Below are positions 54,124 through 63,952 of a stretch of DNA of 64,000 nucleotides, piece after piece. Source of the DNA: Flavisolibacter tropicus (lineage in GTDB: Bacteria > Bacteroidota > Bacteroidia > Chitinophagales > Chitinophagaceae). Below the pieces are notes generated by a model, which was not told where the DNA came from, did not search any database, and saw nothing but the letters and a program-made list of their open reading frames with translations. The DNA lies in the NCBI RefSeq assembly GCF_001644645.1, contig NZ_CP011390.1:558001-622000 (forward strand). Direction: 5' to 3'. A program made the position numbers and the translations under genes. Each line of letters opens with the position of its first letter. Position 1 is the stretch's first letter.

Positions 54124-54214
54124 ATACTTATTAAAAACAAATTATATTAGTAGTTGTCAAATTTGATTACCACTTTTGTAGTGTCCAGTATCCAAAACAA
54201 CTTAACGGTATCCT

Positions 54215-55243
54215 ATGCGAATCATTTTAGCTGTTGCATTTACGGCTTTCTCTGCCGCCGCTGCGTATGCGCAAACTGATAGTTCTACATTTTTCCTTCA
54301 AAAGGGTTTAGAAGAAAAAGGCAAAGGCCGGGCCATGGAAGCCTTCAAACAGTTTGATAAGGCCTATTCTTACAACAAGACCAATAAGGATGTAGTAAAT
54401 GAATTAGCCAACTCGCTGTTAGGCTTACGTCGTTATGCACAGGCACGCGAAAAGTTCCTGGAACTTGAAAAGTTGGGTGACAAATCAGTTGATATTTACA
54501 AAAACCTGATGACGCTTTCTTTCAACATGCGTCAGTTTCCGGATGTTATCAAATATGCCGGCTTGTTAAAGCAGGCAAACCCCAATGAAAAAGTAGCCTT
54601 CTATATAGGTAAAGCCCATTACGAAAACGAGAATTATGGAGAGGCTATCAAGCAGCTTACGGTAGCTATGCAGGAAGATCCTACAAATGCAGAATCACCC
54701 TATATGATTGCCCGTGCGTATAGCGACATGAATAACAACAAGCTGGCTGCTCCTTTTTTTGAAAAAGCTATTGCCTTGCAACCAGACAATGCCCGTTGGA
54801 TGTATGAACTGGGCTTAATCTATTATGCTATTCCCGACGATAAGAATTCTTTGAAGTATTTATTGATGGCGGGTGAAAAGGGCCTTAAACGAGATAATGA
54901 ATACCTGGAGAATCTGGCCATTGCTTACTTAAACAACAAGCAGTTTGATAAAGGAATGGATATTTTGAAGGAATCTTTGAACCGCCGCCCTTCTGATATG
55001 AACCTGTTAAACATGATGGCAGAAGCCTGCTATGATACTAAGCGTTATGATGAAGCCATTGGCTATTGGGATAAGGTATTAGAGCTAGATAAACAAAACG
55101 CATCTGCCTTGTTTATGATCGGTATGAGCTACCAAAAGAAAGGCGAAAAGCAAAAAGGTATGGCGTTGTGTGATAAGGCTATAGAAATTGATCCAAGTCT
55201 TGCTAAAAACCGTCAGAAAATGGAAATGCCAGGCGGACTGTAG
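54215..55243 (+). CDS. Exported tetratricopeptide-repeat protein
   Basis: A signal peptide (IILAVAFTAFSAAAAYAQ) is followed by about eight TPR units; clear ones are KGRAMEAFKQFDKAYSYNK, YGEAIKQLTVAMQEDPTNA, KLAAPFFEKAIALQPDNA, YDEAIGYWDKVLELDKQNA and KGMALCDKAIEIDPSLA. TPR arrays bind partner proteins; this one would act in the periplasm. No partner is encoded next to it. Length 342 aa. Confidence 0.9.
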   Translation: MRIILAVAFTAFSAAAAYAQTDSSTFFLQKGLEEKGKGRAMEAFKQFDKAYSYNKTNKDVVNELANSLLGLRRYAQAREKFLELEKLGDKSVDIYKNLMTLSFNMRQFPDVIKYAGLLKQANPNEKVAFYIGKAHYENENYGEAIKQLTVAMQEDPTNAESPYMIARAYSDMNNNKLAAPFFEKAIALQPDNARWMYELGLIYYAIPDDKNSLKYLLMAGEKGLKRDNEYLENLAIAYLNNKQFDKGMDILKESLNRRPSDMNLLNMMAEACYDTKRYDEAIGYWDKVLELDKQNASALFMIGMSYQKKGEKQKGMALCDKAIEIDPSLAKNRQKMEMPGGL

Positions 55244-55299
55244 AATTGCCTGTGCACGCCCCCAACCCCTAAAGGGGAGGGCCTGCTCACCGCACTAAG

Positions 55300-55335
55300 C
55301 TAGTCAATGGCCATTGGTCAATAGTCATTGACTAG
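55300..55335. repeat. 10-bp perfect inverted repeat
   Basis: CTAGTCAATG (55300-55309) and CATTGACTAG (55326-55335) flank 16 bases that themselves include an ATTGGTCAATAG echo of the arms. Similar TCATTGGTCATTAG text occurs at ~4659-4673. Confidence 0.6.
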
Positions 55336-55370
55336 AACACAAAACCTGAAGTTCAAACGCTCTCATAATA

Positions 55371-55408
55371 AAAAAGCACTCCAATGATGGAGTGCTTTTT
55401 TTTGTGGA
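55371..55408 (+). terminator. Intrinsic terminator downstream of the TPR gene
   Basis: AAAAAGCACTCCA (55371-55383) pairs with TGGAGTGCTTTTT (55388-55400), loop ATGA, with more T residues after it. Confidence 0.92.
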
Positions 55409-55478
55409 GGAAAACAAATCCTTATAGTAATCCTTCTGATCTTCCTAATCCCGGTTCATTCTTCCCTCAAGCTTCAGT

Positions 55479-55610
55479 CTTCCTTGCCTGCTATTCCTCA
55501 GCTCCTTCATAGCTACGCCTCTGTCCCTTCATGGTTACTCCGTATCCACTCCTTAGTTACTCCGTATGGAAGCCTACTTAACTCCGTATCAGAGCCCTTC
55601 CTTGCCCGGT
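55479..55610. repeat. Dispersed ~130-bp element with three TACTCCGTAT-like motifs, copy 2
   Basis: It is colinear with 20494-20620 and in the same orientation. It has two TTACTCCGTAT and one TAACTCCGTAT motif. The short open frames over the two copies use different reading frames, so the conserved unit is DNA or RNA, not protein. Confidence 0.85.
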
Positions 55611-55905
55611 ATCTCTGCCATTCTACTCTTATACCCTGGGAAGATTATCTGTCAAAACAGCCATAAATAGTAGAAGAAAGTTTAATCCGAAGGAAAGAAA
55701 ATGACCTATAAGAGTAGCTCTTAAAGATATAAAACACCCCACCAAAGACGTACTTTCATCATCGGCTAATCAGCAAATTCCTTCCTCTGTGTCGCCGTGG
55801 ATCCCGACAACGCTGGCGCACCCCTTCAAGGTGCAAAAGTGCGCAACTGGCTTTCTCACGTTTGACGTTTCACGTCTCACGAAAAGCCTTTGTGATTAAA
55901 GTTAT

Positions 55906-57816
55906 TTACATACGCTCCGGTACCCGAATACCTAACAACGCCATGCTGTTTTTAATAGTTGTGGCAGTCAGCTGGCAAAGCTGCAGACGTAAGGCTTTTT
56001 TTTCTTCGCTTTCGGCATTCATTACGGAGTGTTCGGTATAGAAAGTATTAAATGTCTTAGCTACATTAAACGCATAAACGGCAATTACGGATGGATTGTG
56101 TTCTTCGGCTGCTTCTTTTACTACGGTTCCAAATTGTTCCAATAACAACAACAATTCCTTCTCTAGCTTCATTAGTCCATTAAAACTGATCGGAGCGTTG
56201 CTTATAGGCTCCGCCTTGCGCAAAATAGATTTGATACGTGCGTGTGTGTATTGCACAAACGGACCAGTGAAGCCGTGGAAGTCAATGGACTCCTCTGGAT
56301 TGAAGACCATCTTCTTCTTAGGATCTACACGCAATAAGAAGAACTTCAAGGCACCCAAGCCAATAATATCATAGAGCTCTTTTAGTTCCTCTTCGTTGAA
56401 GTCTTTCACTTTGCCACTTTCCTGAGTATGCTTGGCTGCAATGGCTACCATTTCATCTACAAGGTCATCGGCATCTACTACCGTACCCTCACGGCTTTTC
56501 ATACGACCACTAGGCAGTTCCACCATGCCGTAGCTTAAGTGGTAGATACCATCGGCATAAGGCTTGCCTAGCTTTTGTAGAATCAACTTCAGCACCTTCA
56601 TGTGGTAGTTCTGTTCATCACCAATAACATACACACTCTGATCGTAAGGAAACTCGTTGTATTTCTGATCAGCAAGACCGAGATCTTGTGTGATATATAC
56701 AGAGGTGCCATCTTTACGTAGTACCAATTTCTCATCCAAACCATCAGCCGTTAGATCAATCCACACAGAGCCATCATCTTTACGGAAGAAGACACCTTGC
56801 TCTAATCCCTGCTCTACAAACTGACGACCTAATAAATAGGTTTGGCTTTCATAATAAGTTTTATCAAAGTCTGAGCCTATACGTTTGTATGTTTCATCAA
56901 ATCCTTCATACACCCAGCCATTCATTTTATTCCATAGCTCCATTACTTCGGGCTTTCCGGCCTCCCAATCTACCAGCATTTGCTGGGTTTTTTTCATAAT
57001 TGGAGTATTAGCCCGAATCAAATCTTTCAACTCATCTTCAAGTTTTGCTTTTTTCTCCTTATCCTTTTCATTTTTTCCATTCTCACCAATAGCATTTATT
57101 TTCTCTACAAGTTGATTTACTTTTTGTTTATCGATTTCTTTAAAATCTGTAAAGTCTTTATTCGAGATCTTTTGAGAAATCGTAGATGCTTCAGCTTTTA
57201 TTTGATTTTCGCAACGTACATAATAATCACCTACAAAGTGGTCGCCTTTCATTCCTCTACTTTCTGGAGTCTCTCCATTGCCAAATAGCTGCCAAGCTAT
57301 CATGCTCTTGCAGATATGTATTCCCCGGTCGTTAACAATACAGGTTTTCATAACCTCATTGCCGGTGGCTTTCAGAATTTCAGCTACAGACCATCCTAAG
57401 AAGTTGTTACGCAAGTGGCCAAGGTGCAAAGGTTTATTGGTGTTAGGAGAGGAGTACTCCACCATCACTTTAGTACTGCTTTTAGGACTATGGCCTAAAT
57501 AGGCATTATTATAATCTTTTGAAAGGAAGTCTGTATAAAAGTTGTCTGCAACCGTCAAATTCAAGAATCCCTTGATGACGTTGAAGGCGGTAAACAGCTC
57601 TTTATTATTGTTTACCAGGTACTCGCCCAGTTCCTGGCCTATTTGTTCCGGCGCTTTGCGCAATTGTTTAATTAAGGCAAACAATACTACTGTATAATCA
57701 CCTTCAAACTCCGGTTTGGTTTGGTTTACCAGCACATCATTGGCATTGGCTGATACTTGATAAACTTGTTCAATAGCTTTAGCTGTGGCTTCTTTTACCT
57801 GCGCAACAAGGCTCAT
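55906..57816 (-). CDS. argS: Arginyl-tRNA synthetase with an extra charged insert
   Basis: It charges tRNA-Arg. The HIGH motif is HLGH at 131-134 (NTNKPLHLGHLRN), the KMSKS-like loop is SGRMKSREGTVVD, and the DALR anticodon-binding domain ends the protein in SMALLGIRVPERM. At 636 aa it is longer than most family members I know because residues ~205-266 hold a lysine/glutamate-rich helical segment (NQLVEKINAIGENGKNEKDK and on) just before the conserved TQQMLVDWEAGKPEVMELW. The insert is in frame and the rest is intact, so the enzyme should work. Confidence 0.95.
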   Translation of the reverse strand: MSLVAQVKEATAKAIEQVYQVSANANDVLVNQTKPEFEGDYTVVLFALIKQLRKAPEQIGQELGEYLVNNNKELFTAFNVIKGFLNLTVADNFYTDFLSKDYNNAYLGHSPKSSTKVMVEYSSPNTNKPLHLGHLRNNFLGWSVAEILKATGNEVMKTCIVNDRGIHICKSMIAWQLFGNGETPESRGMKGDHFVGDYYVRCENQIKAEASTISQKISNKDFTDFKEIDKQKVNQLVEKINAIGENGKNEKDKEKKAKLEDELKDLIRANTPIMKKTQQMLVDWEAGKPEVMELWNKMNGWVYEGFDETYKRIGSDFDKTYYESQTYLLGRQFVEQGLEQGVFFRKDDGSVWIDLTADGLDEKLVLRKDGTSVYITQDLGLADQKYNEFPYDQSVYVIGDEQNYHMKVLKLILQKLGKPYADGIYHLSYGMVELPSGRMKSREGTVVDADDLVDEMVAIAAKHTQESGKVKDFNEEELKELYDIIGLGALKFFLLRVDPKKKMVFNPEESIDFHGFTGPFVQYTHARIKSILRKAEPISNAPISFNGLMKLEKELLLLLEQFGTVVKEAAEEHNPSVIAVYAFNVAKTFNTFYTEHSVMNAESEEKKALRLQLCQLTATTIKNSMALLGIRVPERM

Positions 57817-57936
57817 GTCGTCTAAAATTTGGGCGCAATTTACTTAAACAAGAGCAGAGGGCCTGAGAACTCGCAAAGTGTCTTTAACGAAATCCTTACG
57901 GCTTTCTTTTCAGAACCCTTTATTTTCGCAACTCCA

Positions 57937-58464
57937 ATGCGAGCGATACATTATAAAATACGTGCCTGGATTCTCCAGTTTATTGATTTATTCTATCCGT
58001 TGTTCAGACGTTTTATGACGTTGCAGATGTTTCGCTATGCTGCATGTGGAGGGGGAAATACAGTGCTAAGTATCTTATTATACTTCATCTCGTACAATTA
58101 CATTTTGCAGAAGCAGATGGTACACCTAGAGTTTGTAACCATTTCACCGCATATCGCGGCCCTACTTTTATGCTTCTTTATTACGTTTCCTATTGGTTTT
58201 TACCTGAGTATGTATGTAGTATTTCAAGGATCGTTTCTACGTCGCCGTACGCAATTGTTACGTTACTTCATGGTTACCATTGCTTGTATGTTCCTGAATT
58301 ATTTCTTCCTGAAATTATTTGTTGAAAAACTTTATTGGTATCCAACACCTTCCATGATGGTTACAACTGGACTTGTAGTATCATTCAGTTATTTCTCACA
58401 ACGGTATTTTTCTTTTCGCCAACCAAGGGTGGTTACCAAAGCAGAGCAGAAATTCAATTTTTAG
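57937..58464 (+). CDS. GtrA-family membrane protein
   Basis: Four membrane helices (FRYAACGGGNTVLSILLYFISY, PHIAALLLCFFITFPIGFYLSMYVVF, LLRYFMVTIACMFLNYFFLKLF, SMMVTTGLVVSFSYFSQRYFSF) and the closing SYFSQRYFSFR motif are GtrA features. GtrA proteins are thought to flip lipid-linked sugars or otherwise help surface polysaccharide modification. The ATG at 57937 gives a 175-aa protein; the earlier start at 57829 would overlap the argS promoter region. It converges on the DUF4403 gene with a 4-bp overlap of ends. Confidence 0.85.
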   Translation: MRAIHYKIRAWILQFIDLFYPLFRRFMTLQMFRYAACGGGNTVLSILLYFISYNYILQKQMVHLEFVTISPHIAALLLCFFITFPIGFYLSMYVVFQGSFLRRRTQLLRYFMVTIACMFLNYFFLKLFVEKLYWYPTPSMMVTTGLVVSFSYFSQRYFSFRQPRVVTKAEQKFNF

Positions 58465-59864
58465 AATTTGAACTCCATCTGGCTTACCAATATATTCAGT
58501 TTACCAATACAGTTACTTCGAATTAGCAGATGTTCTGGCAATGCTTTTACGGCTGTAAGACTTAGATCCTGAATAGATCCAGAGCCACGGATACCTTTCG
58601 TCCATTCGCGATTTAACCACTCGTTCATGGTTTTAGAAGCAGTGTCATAATAGCTTTTCATGTCAATAGAAGTATATTTCTGGATCTCAGACATGATGCG
58701 TTTGTCAAAAAGCCACTTGGCTGTTTTCAATAAAAACGATTTGGTTTTTAAATCATAGCCAAACTCTTCCAACTCAATCTTTTTGGTTTCCGGGTTATAA
58801 GCGGGTTTACCTGTAAAATAAACTGTTCCCTTATATGAACCTTCAAAGTCTACTTCAAGGGCTAGTTTGTCTTGCAGATCGCTGTAAACTTTGCATTCTT
58901 TCACGATCACATGTTTATTAACCAGACCTTCTGACATTTCGAACCTTTGGCCTGCCATATAGCCATTGATAACCTTAGATAGGGAGTCATATTGTAATGC
59001 AGCTTCCAGGTTAATATTAAAGCCGTCTTTGTTAGCCGCAGGGGATAGGTTGGGTACAACACTTTGTACGGGTTGTGGCTTAATAAGCGTAACTACAGGA
59101 GTCGCTGATATGCCTATGGTTAGACTGAGCATATCATTTTGGGCACCAATTCTTTCCATACGTAATGCTTTAGGGTTGAGTGTAAAATAACCAATTGAAG
59201 GAACAGCATATACTTCGCTCAATTTATTCCAGGCCTGTTGCATATAGGGCCGTATATCAATATTGCCGAAACTGGTTTCCATTGTTTTTTTGGAGGCGTC
59301 CAGTTCTTTCTTAAGGCCATCCATTACTAAAGACGTAATATCCTGACCCCAAAAGCAAACAGTGCATTTATCCAGCGCTTGTGGTTCTTGTCGTACAATT
59401 TTAGCGTTTAGAATATGATTCGGTAAAAGTGTAAAGGTGCTGGAAAATCCAATATTCACTTTCCTGTCTCCCTCCTCAAATCCACAATTACAATCCGGAG
59501 TCCAGGGTGTAATTGTCGTGCCTCCAAGGCAGGCGCGGGTAGCTCCTGTAATTCTGTAATAGCCGGTAAAACCCAGATTAAAGGTAGTGCCAGTAGCTGA
59601 AATGCGGAAAGGCGAGCGCTTAAAGCGGTATTTATACCGGGTAGCACAGTCGGCTTGTACCCAGGCATTGGGATAGTTAGGTGATGTAAACAAGGTATCT
59701 ACCTGCTTTTCAGCCATCGCAAATATGGGCTTTAGGTTGATGGATATAGGAATGTCTATTTCAGAAACGGGCAGGGAGTCCAGGTAAGATTTGGAAAGCT
59801 GTGCAGAAGCAGCTAATTGGAATACTAGTACAAAGAAAGTAAAAACAGATTTACAGTTAATCAT
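58461..59864 (-). CDS. DUF4403 family exported protein
   Basis: A signal peptide (VFTFFVLVFQLAASAQ) and the opening SEIDIPISINLKPIFAMAEKQVDTLF match DUF4403, whose beta-rich repeats recall lipid-binding BPI/SMP-like folds. The middle carries DCNCGFEEGDRKVNIGF and CTVCFWGQDITSLV, with four cysteines that might pair. Function is not known; such a protein could carry a lipid in the periplasm. The 3' end overlaps gtrA's by 4 bp. Length 467 aa is normal. Confidence 0.85.
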   Translation of the reverse strand: MINCKSVFTFFVLVFQLAASAQLSKSYLDSLPVSEIDIPISINLKPIFAMAEKQVDTLFTSPNYPNAWVQADCATRYKYRFKRSPFRISATGTTFNLGFTGYYRITGATRACLGGTTITPWTPDCNCGFEEGDRKVNIGFSSTFTLLPNHILNAKIVRQEPQALDKCTVCFWGQDITSLVMDGLKKELDASKKTMETSFGNIDIRPYMQQAWNKLSEVYAVPSIGYFTLNPKALRMERIGAQNDMLSLTIGISATPVVTLIKPQPVQSVVPNLSPAANKDGFNINLEAALQYDSLSKVINGYMAGQRFEMSEGLVNKHVIVKECKVYSDLQDKLALEVDFEGSYKGTVYFTGKPAYNPETKKIELEEFGYDLKTKSFLLKTAKWLFDKRIMSEIQKYTSIDMKSYYDTASKTMNEWLNREWTKGIRGSGSIQDLSLTAVKALPEHLLIRSNCIGKLNILVSQMEFKF

Positions 59865-59919
59865 AGTGTTACAATAATACGCCGGGATTTAAAAATGCGA
59901 CGTTCGTTTTACCCACAGA

Positions 59920-59932
59920 CCTGATTCAGGTT
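59920..59932. promoter_or_regulatory. 13-base palindrome upstream of dnaK
   Basis: ACCTGA-T-TCAGGT is a perfect palindrome about 185 bp before the dnaK ATG, between the divergent DUF4403 and dnaK genes. It could bind a dimeric regulator. It is not the CIRCE heat-shock operator, which has 9-bp arms. Confidence 0.35.
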
Positions 59933-60114
59933 GTGCGTCTTTTTATGCATGTACTTGTCAGCTGCCTTTTGATCTTCTCATAATATGACATAGAAAGACT
60001 GAAAGGTTAACGGTAGAGATAGACAATTGGTGTCTAAAAACTGCCAAAATTGCACATAATTAGTGGCGGCATAATCATTGATATCCAAAAGAGGACATTA
60101 AATTCTTTAATTCA

Positions 60115-62019
60115 ATGGGAAAAATAATAGGTATAGACTTAGGTACAACCAATAGTTGTGTAGCTGTAATGGAAGGCAACGAGCCAGTCGTTATTGCTAA
60201 CGATGAGGGTCGTCGTACAACGCCTTCAGTAGTGGCTTTTTTAAAAAATGGTGAGCGTAAAGTAGGTGATCCTGCTAAACGTCAGGCAATTACAAACCCA
60301 CAAAACACGATCATGAGTGTGAAGCGTTTTATGGGGCGCCGCTTTGAAGAAATTTCAGAAGAGAAGAGCCATTGGAGCTACAAAGTGGCACAAGGTGACA
60401 ATAATACCGTTCGTATAGATATAGATGGCAGATTATATACTCCACAGGAAATTTCTGCAATGATTCTTCAGAAAATGAAGAAAACAGCTGAAGATTACCT
60501 GGGCCAGGAAGTAACAGATGCGGTAATTACTGTACCGGCCTACTTTAACGATGCTCAGCGTCAGGCTACTAAAGAAGCAGGTGAGATTGCTGGCTTAAAC
60601 GTACGTCGTATTGTTAACGAGCCTACTGCTGCTGCATTGGCTTATGGTTTAGATAAACATGGTAAAGATCACCACATCGCTGTATTTGACTTGGGGGGTG
60701 GTACATTCGATATTTCTGTTTTGGAACTGGGCGATGGTGTATTTGAAGTAAAATCTACCAATGGTGATACACACTTAGGTGGTGACGACTTTGATAAAGT
60801 GATCATGGACTGGTTAGCAGAAGAGTTTAAAAAAGAAGAGAATGTAGATCTGCGTAAAGATCCGATGGCTTTACAACGCTTGAAAGAAGCAGCTGAAAAA
60901 GCTAAGATCGAATTGTCTTCTTCTTCTGAAACTGAAATCAACCTGCCTTATATTACTGCAGTTGATGGTGTTCCTAAACACTTAGTAAAGAAATTAAGCC
61001 GTGCAAAGTTTGAGCAACTGGCTGATACTTTATTTGAGCGTTGCTTGAAGCCTTGTGAGCAAGCTTTAAAAGATGCTGGTCTGAACGCTTCTCAAATTGA
61101 TGAAGTGATCCTTGTAGGTGGTTCAACACGTATTCCAAAGGTTCAGGAAATTGTTGAGAAATTCTTTGGTAAGAAGCCTAATAAAGGAGTTAACCCGGAT
61201 GAGGTGGTAGCTGTTGGTGCTGCTATTCAAGGTGCGGTATTGACTGGTGAGGTTAAAGATGTATTGTTGCTTGATGTTACTCCTTTAAGCCTAGGTATTG
61301 AAACAATGGGTGGCGTAATGACTCGTTTGATCGATTCAAACACAACAATCCCAACCAAGAAATCTGAAACCTTCTCTACTGCCAGCGATAATCAACCAGG
61401 TGTACAAATCCATGTATTACAAGGTGAGCGTCCAATGGCTTCTCAGAATAAGAGCCTAGGTATGTTTAACCTGGATGGTATTCCTCCAGCTCCTCGTGGT
61501 GTACCTCAGATTGAAGTAATTTTTGATATTGATGCTAACGGTATCTTACATGTTACCGCGAAAGATAAAGGCACTGGTAAAGAACAAAAGATCCGTATTG
61601 AAGCTGGTAGTGGTTTAAGTAAGGATGAAGTAGAAAGAATGAAAGCTGAAGCTAAAGCCAATGAGGCAACGGATAAAGCAGAAAAAGAAAAAGTAGAAAA
61701 GATCAACCAGGCAGATAGCTTAATCTTCCAAAGTGAAAAGCAGCTGAAAGAGTTTGGTGACAAGATCCCAGCTGATAAGAAAGGTAATATTGAGTCGGCT
61801 TTAAATACGCTGAAAGAGGCTCATAAGACTGGTGATCTGACGCAGATAGACAGTGCTGTTACAGCTTTGAATACAGCTTGGACAGCTGCGAGTGAAGAAA
61901 TGTATAACGCTTCTCAACAAGCTGGTGGTGGCCAACCTGGCGGAAACGAAGGCGGTCAGCCACAATCTGGCGGTGGCTCTGAAAATGTACAGGACGCCGA
62001 GTTTGAAGAAGTGAAATAA
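60115..62019 (+). CDS. dnaK: Molecular chaperone DnaK (Hsp70)
   Basis: The ATPase domain begins [21 protein letters not shown] and includes [18 protein letters not shown] and [11 protein letters not shown]. The interdomain linker [15 protein letters not shown] leads to the substrate domain, with a helical lid and an acidic EFEEVK tail after a Gly/Gln-rich stretch. It refolds proteins with DnaJ and GrpE, which are not next to it here. Length 634 aa is standard. The gene is alone and ended by a good terminator. Confidence 0.97.
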   Translation: MGKIIGIDLGTTNSCVAVMEGNEPVVIANDEGRRTTPSVVAFLKNGERKVGDPAKRQAITNPQNTIMSVKRFMGRRFEEISEEKSHWSYKVAQGDNNTVRIDIDGRLYTPQEISAMILQKMKKTAEDYLGQEVTDAVITVPAYFNDAQRQATKEAGEIAGLNVRRIVNEPTAAALAYGLDKHGKDHHIAVFDLGGGTFDISVLELGDGVFEVKSTNGDTHLGGDDFDKVIMDWLAEEFKKEENVDLRKDPMALQRLKEAAEKAKIELSSSSETEINLPYITAVDGVPKHLVKKLSRAKFEQLADTLFERCLKPCEQALKDAGLNASQIDEVILVGGSTRIPKVQEIVEKFFGKKPNKGVNPDEVVAVGAAIQGAVLTGEVKDVLLLDVTPLSLGIETMGGVMTRLIDSNTTIPTKKSETFSTASDNQPGVQIHVLQGERPMASQNKSLGMFNLDGIPPAPRGVPQIEVIFDIDANGILHVTAKDKGTGKEQKIRIEAGSGLSKDEVERMKAEAKANEATDKAEKEKVEKINQADSLIFQSEKQLKEFGDKIPADKKGNIESALNTLKEAHKTGDLTQIDSAVTALNTAWTAASEEMYNASQQAGGGQPGGNEGGQPQSGGGSENVQDAEFEEVK

Positions 62020-62053
62020 TTCTTTGAATTCATTAATTCATATTGTTTTGTTT

Positions 62054-62085
62054 AAAGCCCACAGGTCATCTGTGGGCTTTTTTAT
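62054..62085 (+). terminator. Intrinsic terminator after dnaK
   Basis: AAAGCCCACAG (62054-62064) pairs with CTGTGGGCTTT (62070-62080), followed by more T residues. Confidence 0.92.
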
Positions 62086-62132
62086 TAGTTTTATTGTACC
62101 GTCCTATAGCTTATAGAACCTAAACAACTGCT

Positions 62133-63575
62133 ATGAAAACAAAGACCTTCTCCTTTTTATTGTTGCTATCTGCCTTTTGGGGGTTAGTTGCATTTACTCA
62201 CTCAACAGCATCGTCATTTTCTAATACTATCAATGGAGTTGATACTTTTCCTTTTATAGCCAGCCTGAAAGAATTTAAAGGTAAAACCATTACTTCCTCT
62301 CATGGGGCTGTTATGTTTTCAAGTGGCTTACACAATGATTACTTTATTGCCGATTCTCTAAACAAGATTGGATACCTGTATGTAGAAACAAAGCTGGGTG
62401 CATTTGTTAACCAAAATGCCGAACGGCTGCCTTTAAACATATCTATAGTTATAGACAGAAGTGGCTCAATGGCTGGCGCTAAAATGAAATATGCTAAAGA
62501 GGCAGCAAAGACGATTATTGATAAGTTGACTGCAGAAGACTATGTATCTATAGTTATATATGATCATGAAGTAACATTGATTCAACCTGCTGTACATCCT
62601 CTTTTAAAAGACTCCATTAAAAAGAAGATTGAAGCTATAGAGGAACGCGGATCTACTAACCTTTGGGGGGGCAGTGAAAAGGGATATGAGCAAGTGAAAA
62701 GCAGCTTTAAACCATCTTTCGTCAACCGGGTATTGTTAATCAGTGATGGATTAGCCAATAGCGGGCTCACTAATTCAAGGATCATACAAAACAAAGTGCG
62801 TCAATATAAAGATGAAGAAGGAATCACCTTATCCACGTTTGGTGTAGGTCTGGATTATAACGAAGTGTTGATGACTGACATGGCAGAAAGCGGATCGGGG
62901 AATTATTATTTTATTAATGACTTAGATAAAATGGCTTCCATCTTGGAAAATGAGATCAATGGATTGTCCAAAATTGCAGCTAAGGATGCCACACTAACTA
63001 TTTCTATTCCTGCCGGCATTGATGTGCTGAAAGTATATGCCTATAAAGCCGACGTAAAAGGGAATACAATAACCATAAAGTTTCGTGACCTTTTTGCTAA
63101 TGACACGAAAGGAGTTTTGATCCAATTTCTGCGTCGCAGTGATACGGGTATGCCATATGTCTTTACATCCAAGCTGGGTTTTACAGATGTAAAAACAGGC
63201 TCAGTTGAACAACTAGAAAATAAAAATATCTTTCAAACCACGCTACTGAAAGATGAGCTAATCACTCACTATAATAGAGCTGTCCTGGAGCAAACGGTAT
63301 TGTTTCAATCCAATGAAGCATTGGAAAAAGCCATGTTGGAGGCGGATAAAGAGTTGTATGAAGGAGCCCGGCAGTCATTAAAAAGGAATGAAGCTTATCT
63401 CTCACTTCATCAGCCGCTGGTTAAAACCTCAACAGAATTGCAGAAAATGGACTCAGCCAATAGAGCTTATTATAATCAGTTATTGCAGGCAGAGCAAATG
63501 AATGCGGATACTATAAAGCTTATGCAGAAGGCAAATAGAGCAGCTTCTTATAAAATACGAGCAAAAAAGAGCTAG
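62133..63575 (+). CDS. Exported von Willebrand factor A domain protein
   Basis: A hydrophobic N-terminus (FSFLLLLSAFWGLVAF) suggests export. The VWA domain (residues ~100-280) opens NISIVIDRSGSMAGAKM, giving the DxSxS metal-ion-dependent adhesion site. The conserved Thr is near RGSTNLWGG and the Asp in LLISDGLANSG. The remaining part has beta strands and a helical C-terminus rich in Lys, Glu and Gln. Such proteins bind partners through Mg2+. No MoxR ATPase or BatA-like gene is adjacent, so the partner is unknown. Confidence 0.88.
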   Translation: MKTKTFSFLLLLSAFWGLVAFTHSTASSFSNTINGVDTFPFIASLKEFKGKTITSSHGAVMFSSGLHNDYFIADSLNKIGYLYVETKLGAFVNQNAERLPLNISIVIDRSGSMAGAKMKYAKEAAKTIIDKLTAEDYVSIVIYDHEVTLIQPAVHPLLKDSIKKKIEAIEERGSTNLWGGSEKGYEQVKSSFKPSFVNRVLLISDGLANSGLTNSRIIQNKVRQYKDEEGITLSTFGVGLDYNEVLMTDMAESGSGNYYFINDLDKMASILENEINGLSKIAAKDATLTISIPAGIDVLKVYAYKADVKGNTITIKFRDLFANDTKGVLIQFLRRSDTGMPYVFTSKLGFTDVKTGSVEQLENKNIFQTTLLKDELITHYNRAVLEQTVLFQSNEALEKAMLEADKELYEGARQSLKRNEAYLSLHQPLVKTSTELQKMDSANRAYYNQLLQAEQMNADTIKLMQKANRAASYKIRAKKS

Positions 63576-63581
63576 AAATTA

Positions 63582-63608
63582 AAAAGCCCTGATATAAGCA
63601 GGGCTTTT
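63582..63608. terminator. Terminator after the VWA gene
   Basis: AAAAGCCCTG (63582-63591) pairs with CAGGGCTTTT (63599-63608); A/T flanks let it also serve the convergent small gene. Confidence 0.88.
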
Positions 63609-63630
63609 CTATAAAAAGGTAATAATTGGC

Positions 63631-63786
63631 TTAAACAATATCCATTGCTAATACAAAGAATGTAGTAACAAATGGAATAATCAATGTTAACCATTCCCAA
63701 TGAGCAAAAATTGCAAATAGTAAAGCTGCAGTTGAAATAAAGAATAATAACCAGTATATGCCTGTAGATTTCTTTTTTACTTCCAT
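63631..63786 (-). CDS. Small two-helix membrane protein (51 aa)
   Basis: From the ATG at 63786 the protein reads MEVKKKSTGIYWLLFFISTAALLFAIFAHWEW and ends with a second hydrophobic helix. Basic N-terminus and two membrane segments suggest a tiny inner-membrane protein. The gene lies between a bidirectional terminator and the gene-free right end. An earlier in-frame ATG at 63825 would add 13 residues without obvious meaning. I know no function. Confidence 0.6.
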   Translation of the reverse strand: MEVKKKSTGIYWLLFFISTAALLFAIFAHWEWLTLIIPFVTTFFVLAMDIV

Positions 63787-63952
63787 TGAAAATAAGTTTT
63801 TGCAAAAGTAGGGGAGAAAAGTCAAAATAAATCTCTCTAAACTATTGGATTTCTTTTCTTACACTTGTACATAACGTTTCTTATTTTCGCCTTCTATTGT
63901 GTTTTTAGTACACAAGAGCTCATCATCCAAACGATTGCATAATTCCAAACGA

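Larger units (their letters stand above)
55244..55905. other. Gene-free stretch with terminator and dispersed repeats
   Basis: This 660-base region holds a block at 55254-55278 resembling 4909-4933, a 10-bp inverted repeat (55300-55309 with 55326-55335), a terminator at 55371-55400, copy 2 of the TACTCCGTAT element at 55479-55610, and a CACGTTTGACGTTTCACG direct-repeat string near 55858-55882. No gene is supported. Confidence 0.65.

Noticed and set aside
55484..55666. 60-aa open frame in the repeat before argS
   Set aside because: It is formed by copy 2 of the dispersed element, in another register than copy 1, with no start context or protein features.
59920..59932. CIRCE heat-shock operator before dnaK
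   Set aside because: The palindrome has 6-bp arms and one central base; CIRCE has 9-bp arms with a 9-bp spacer.
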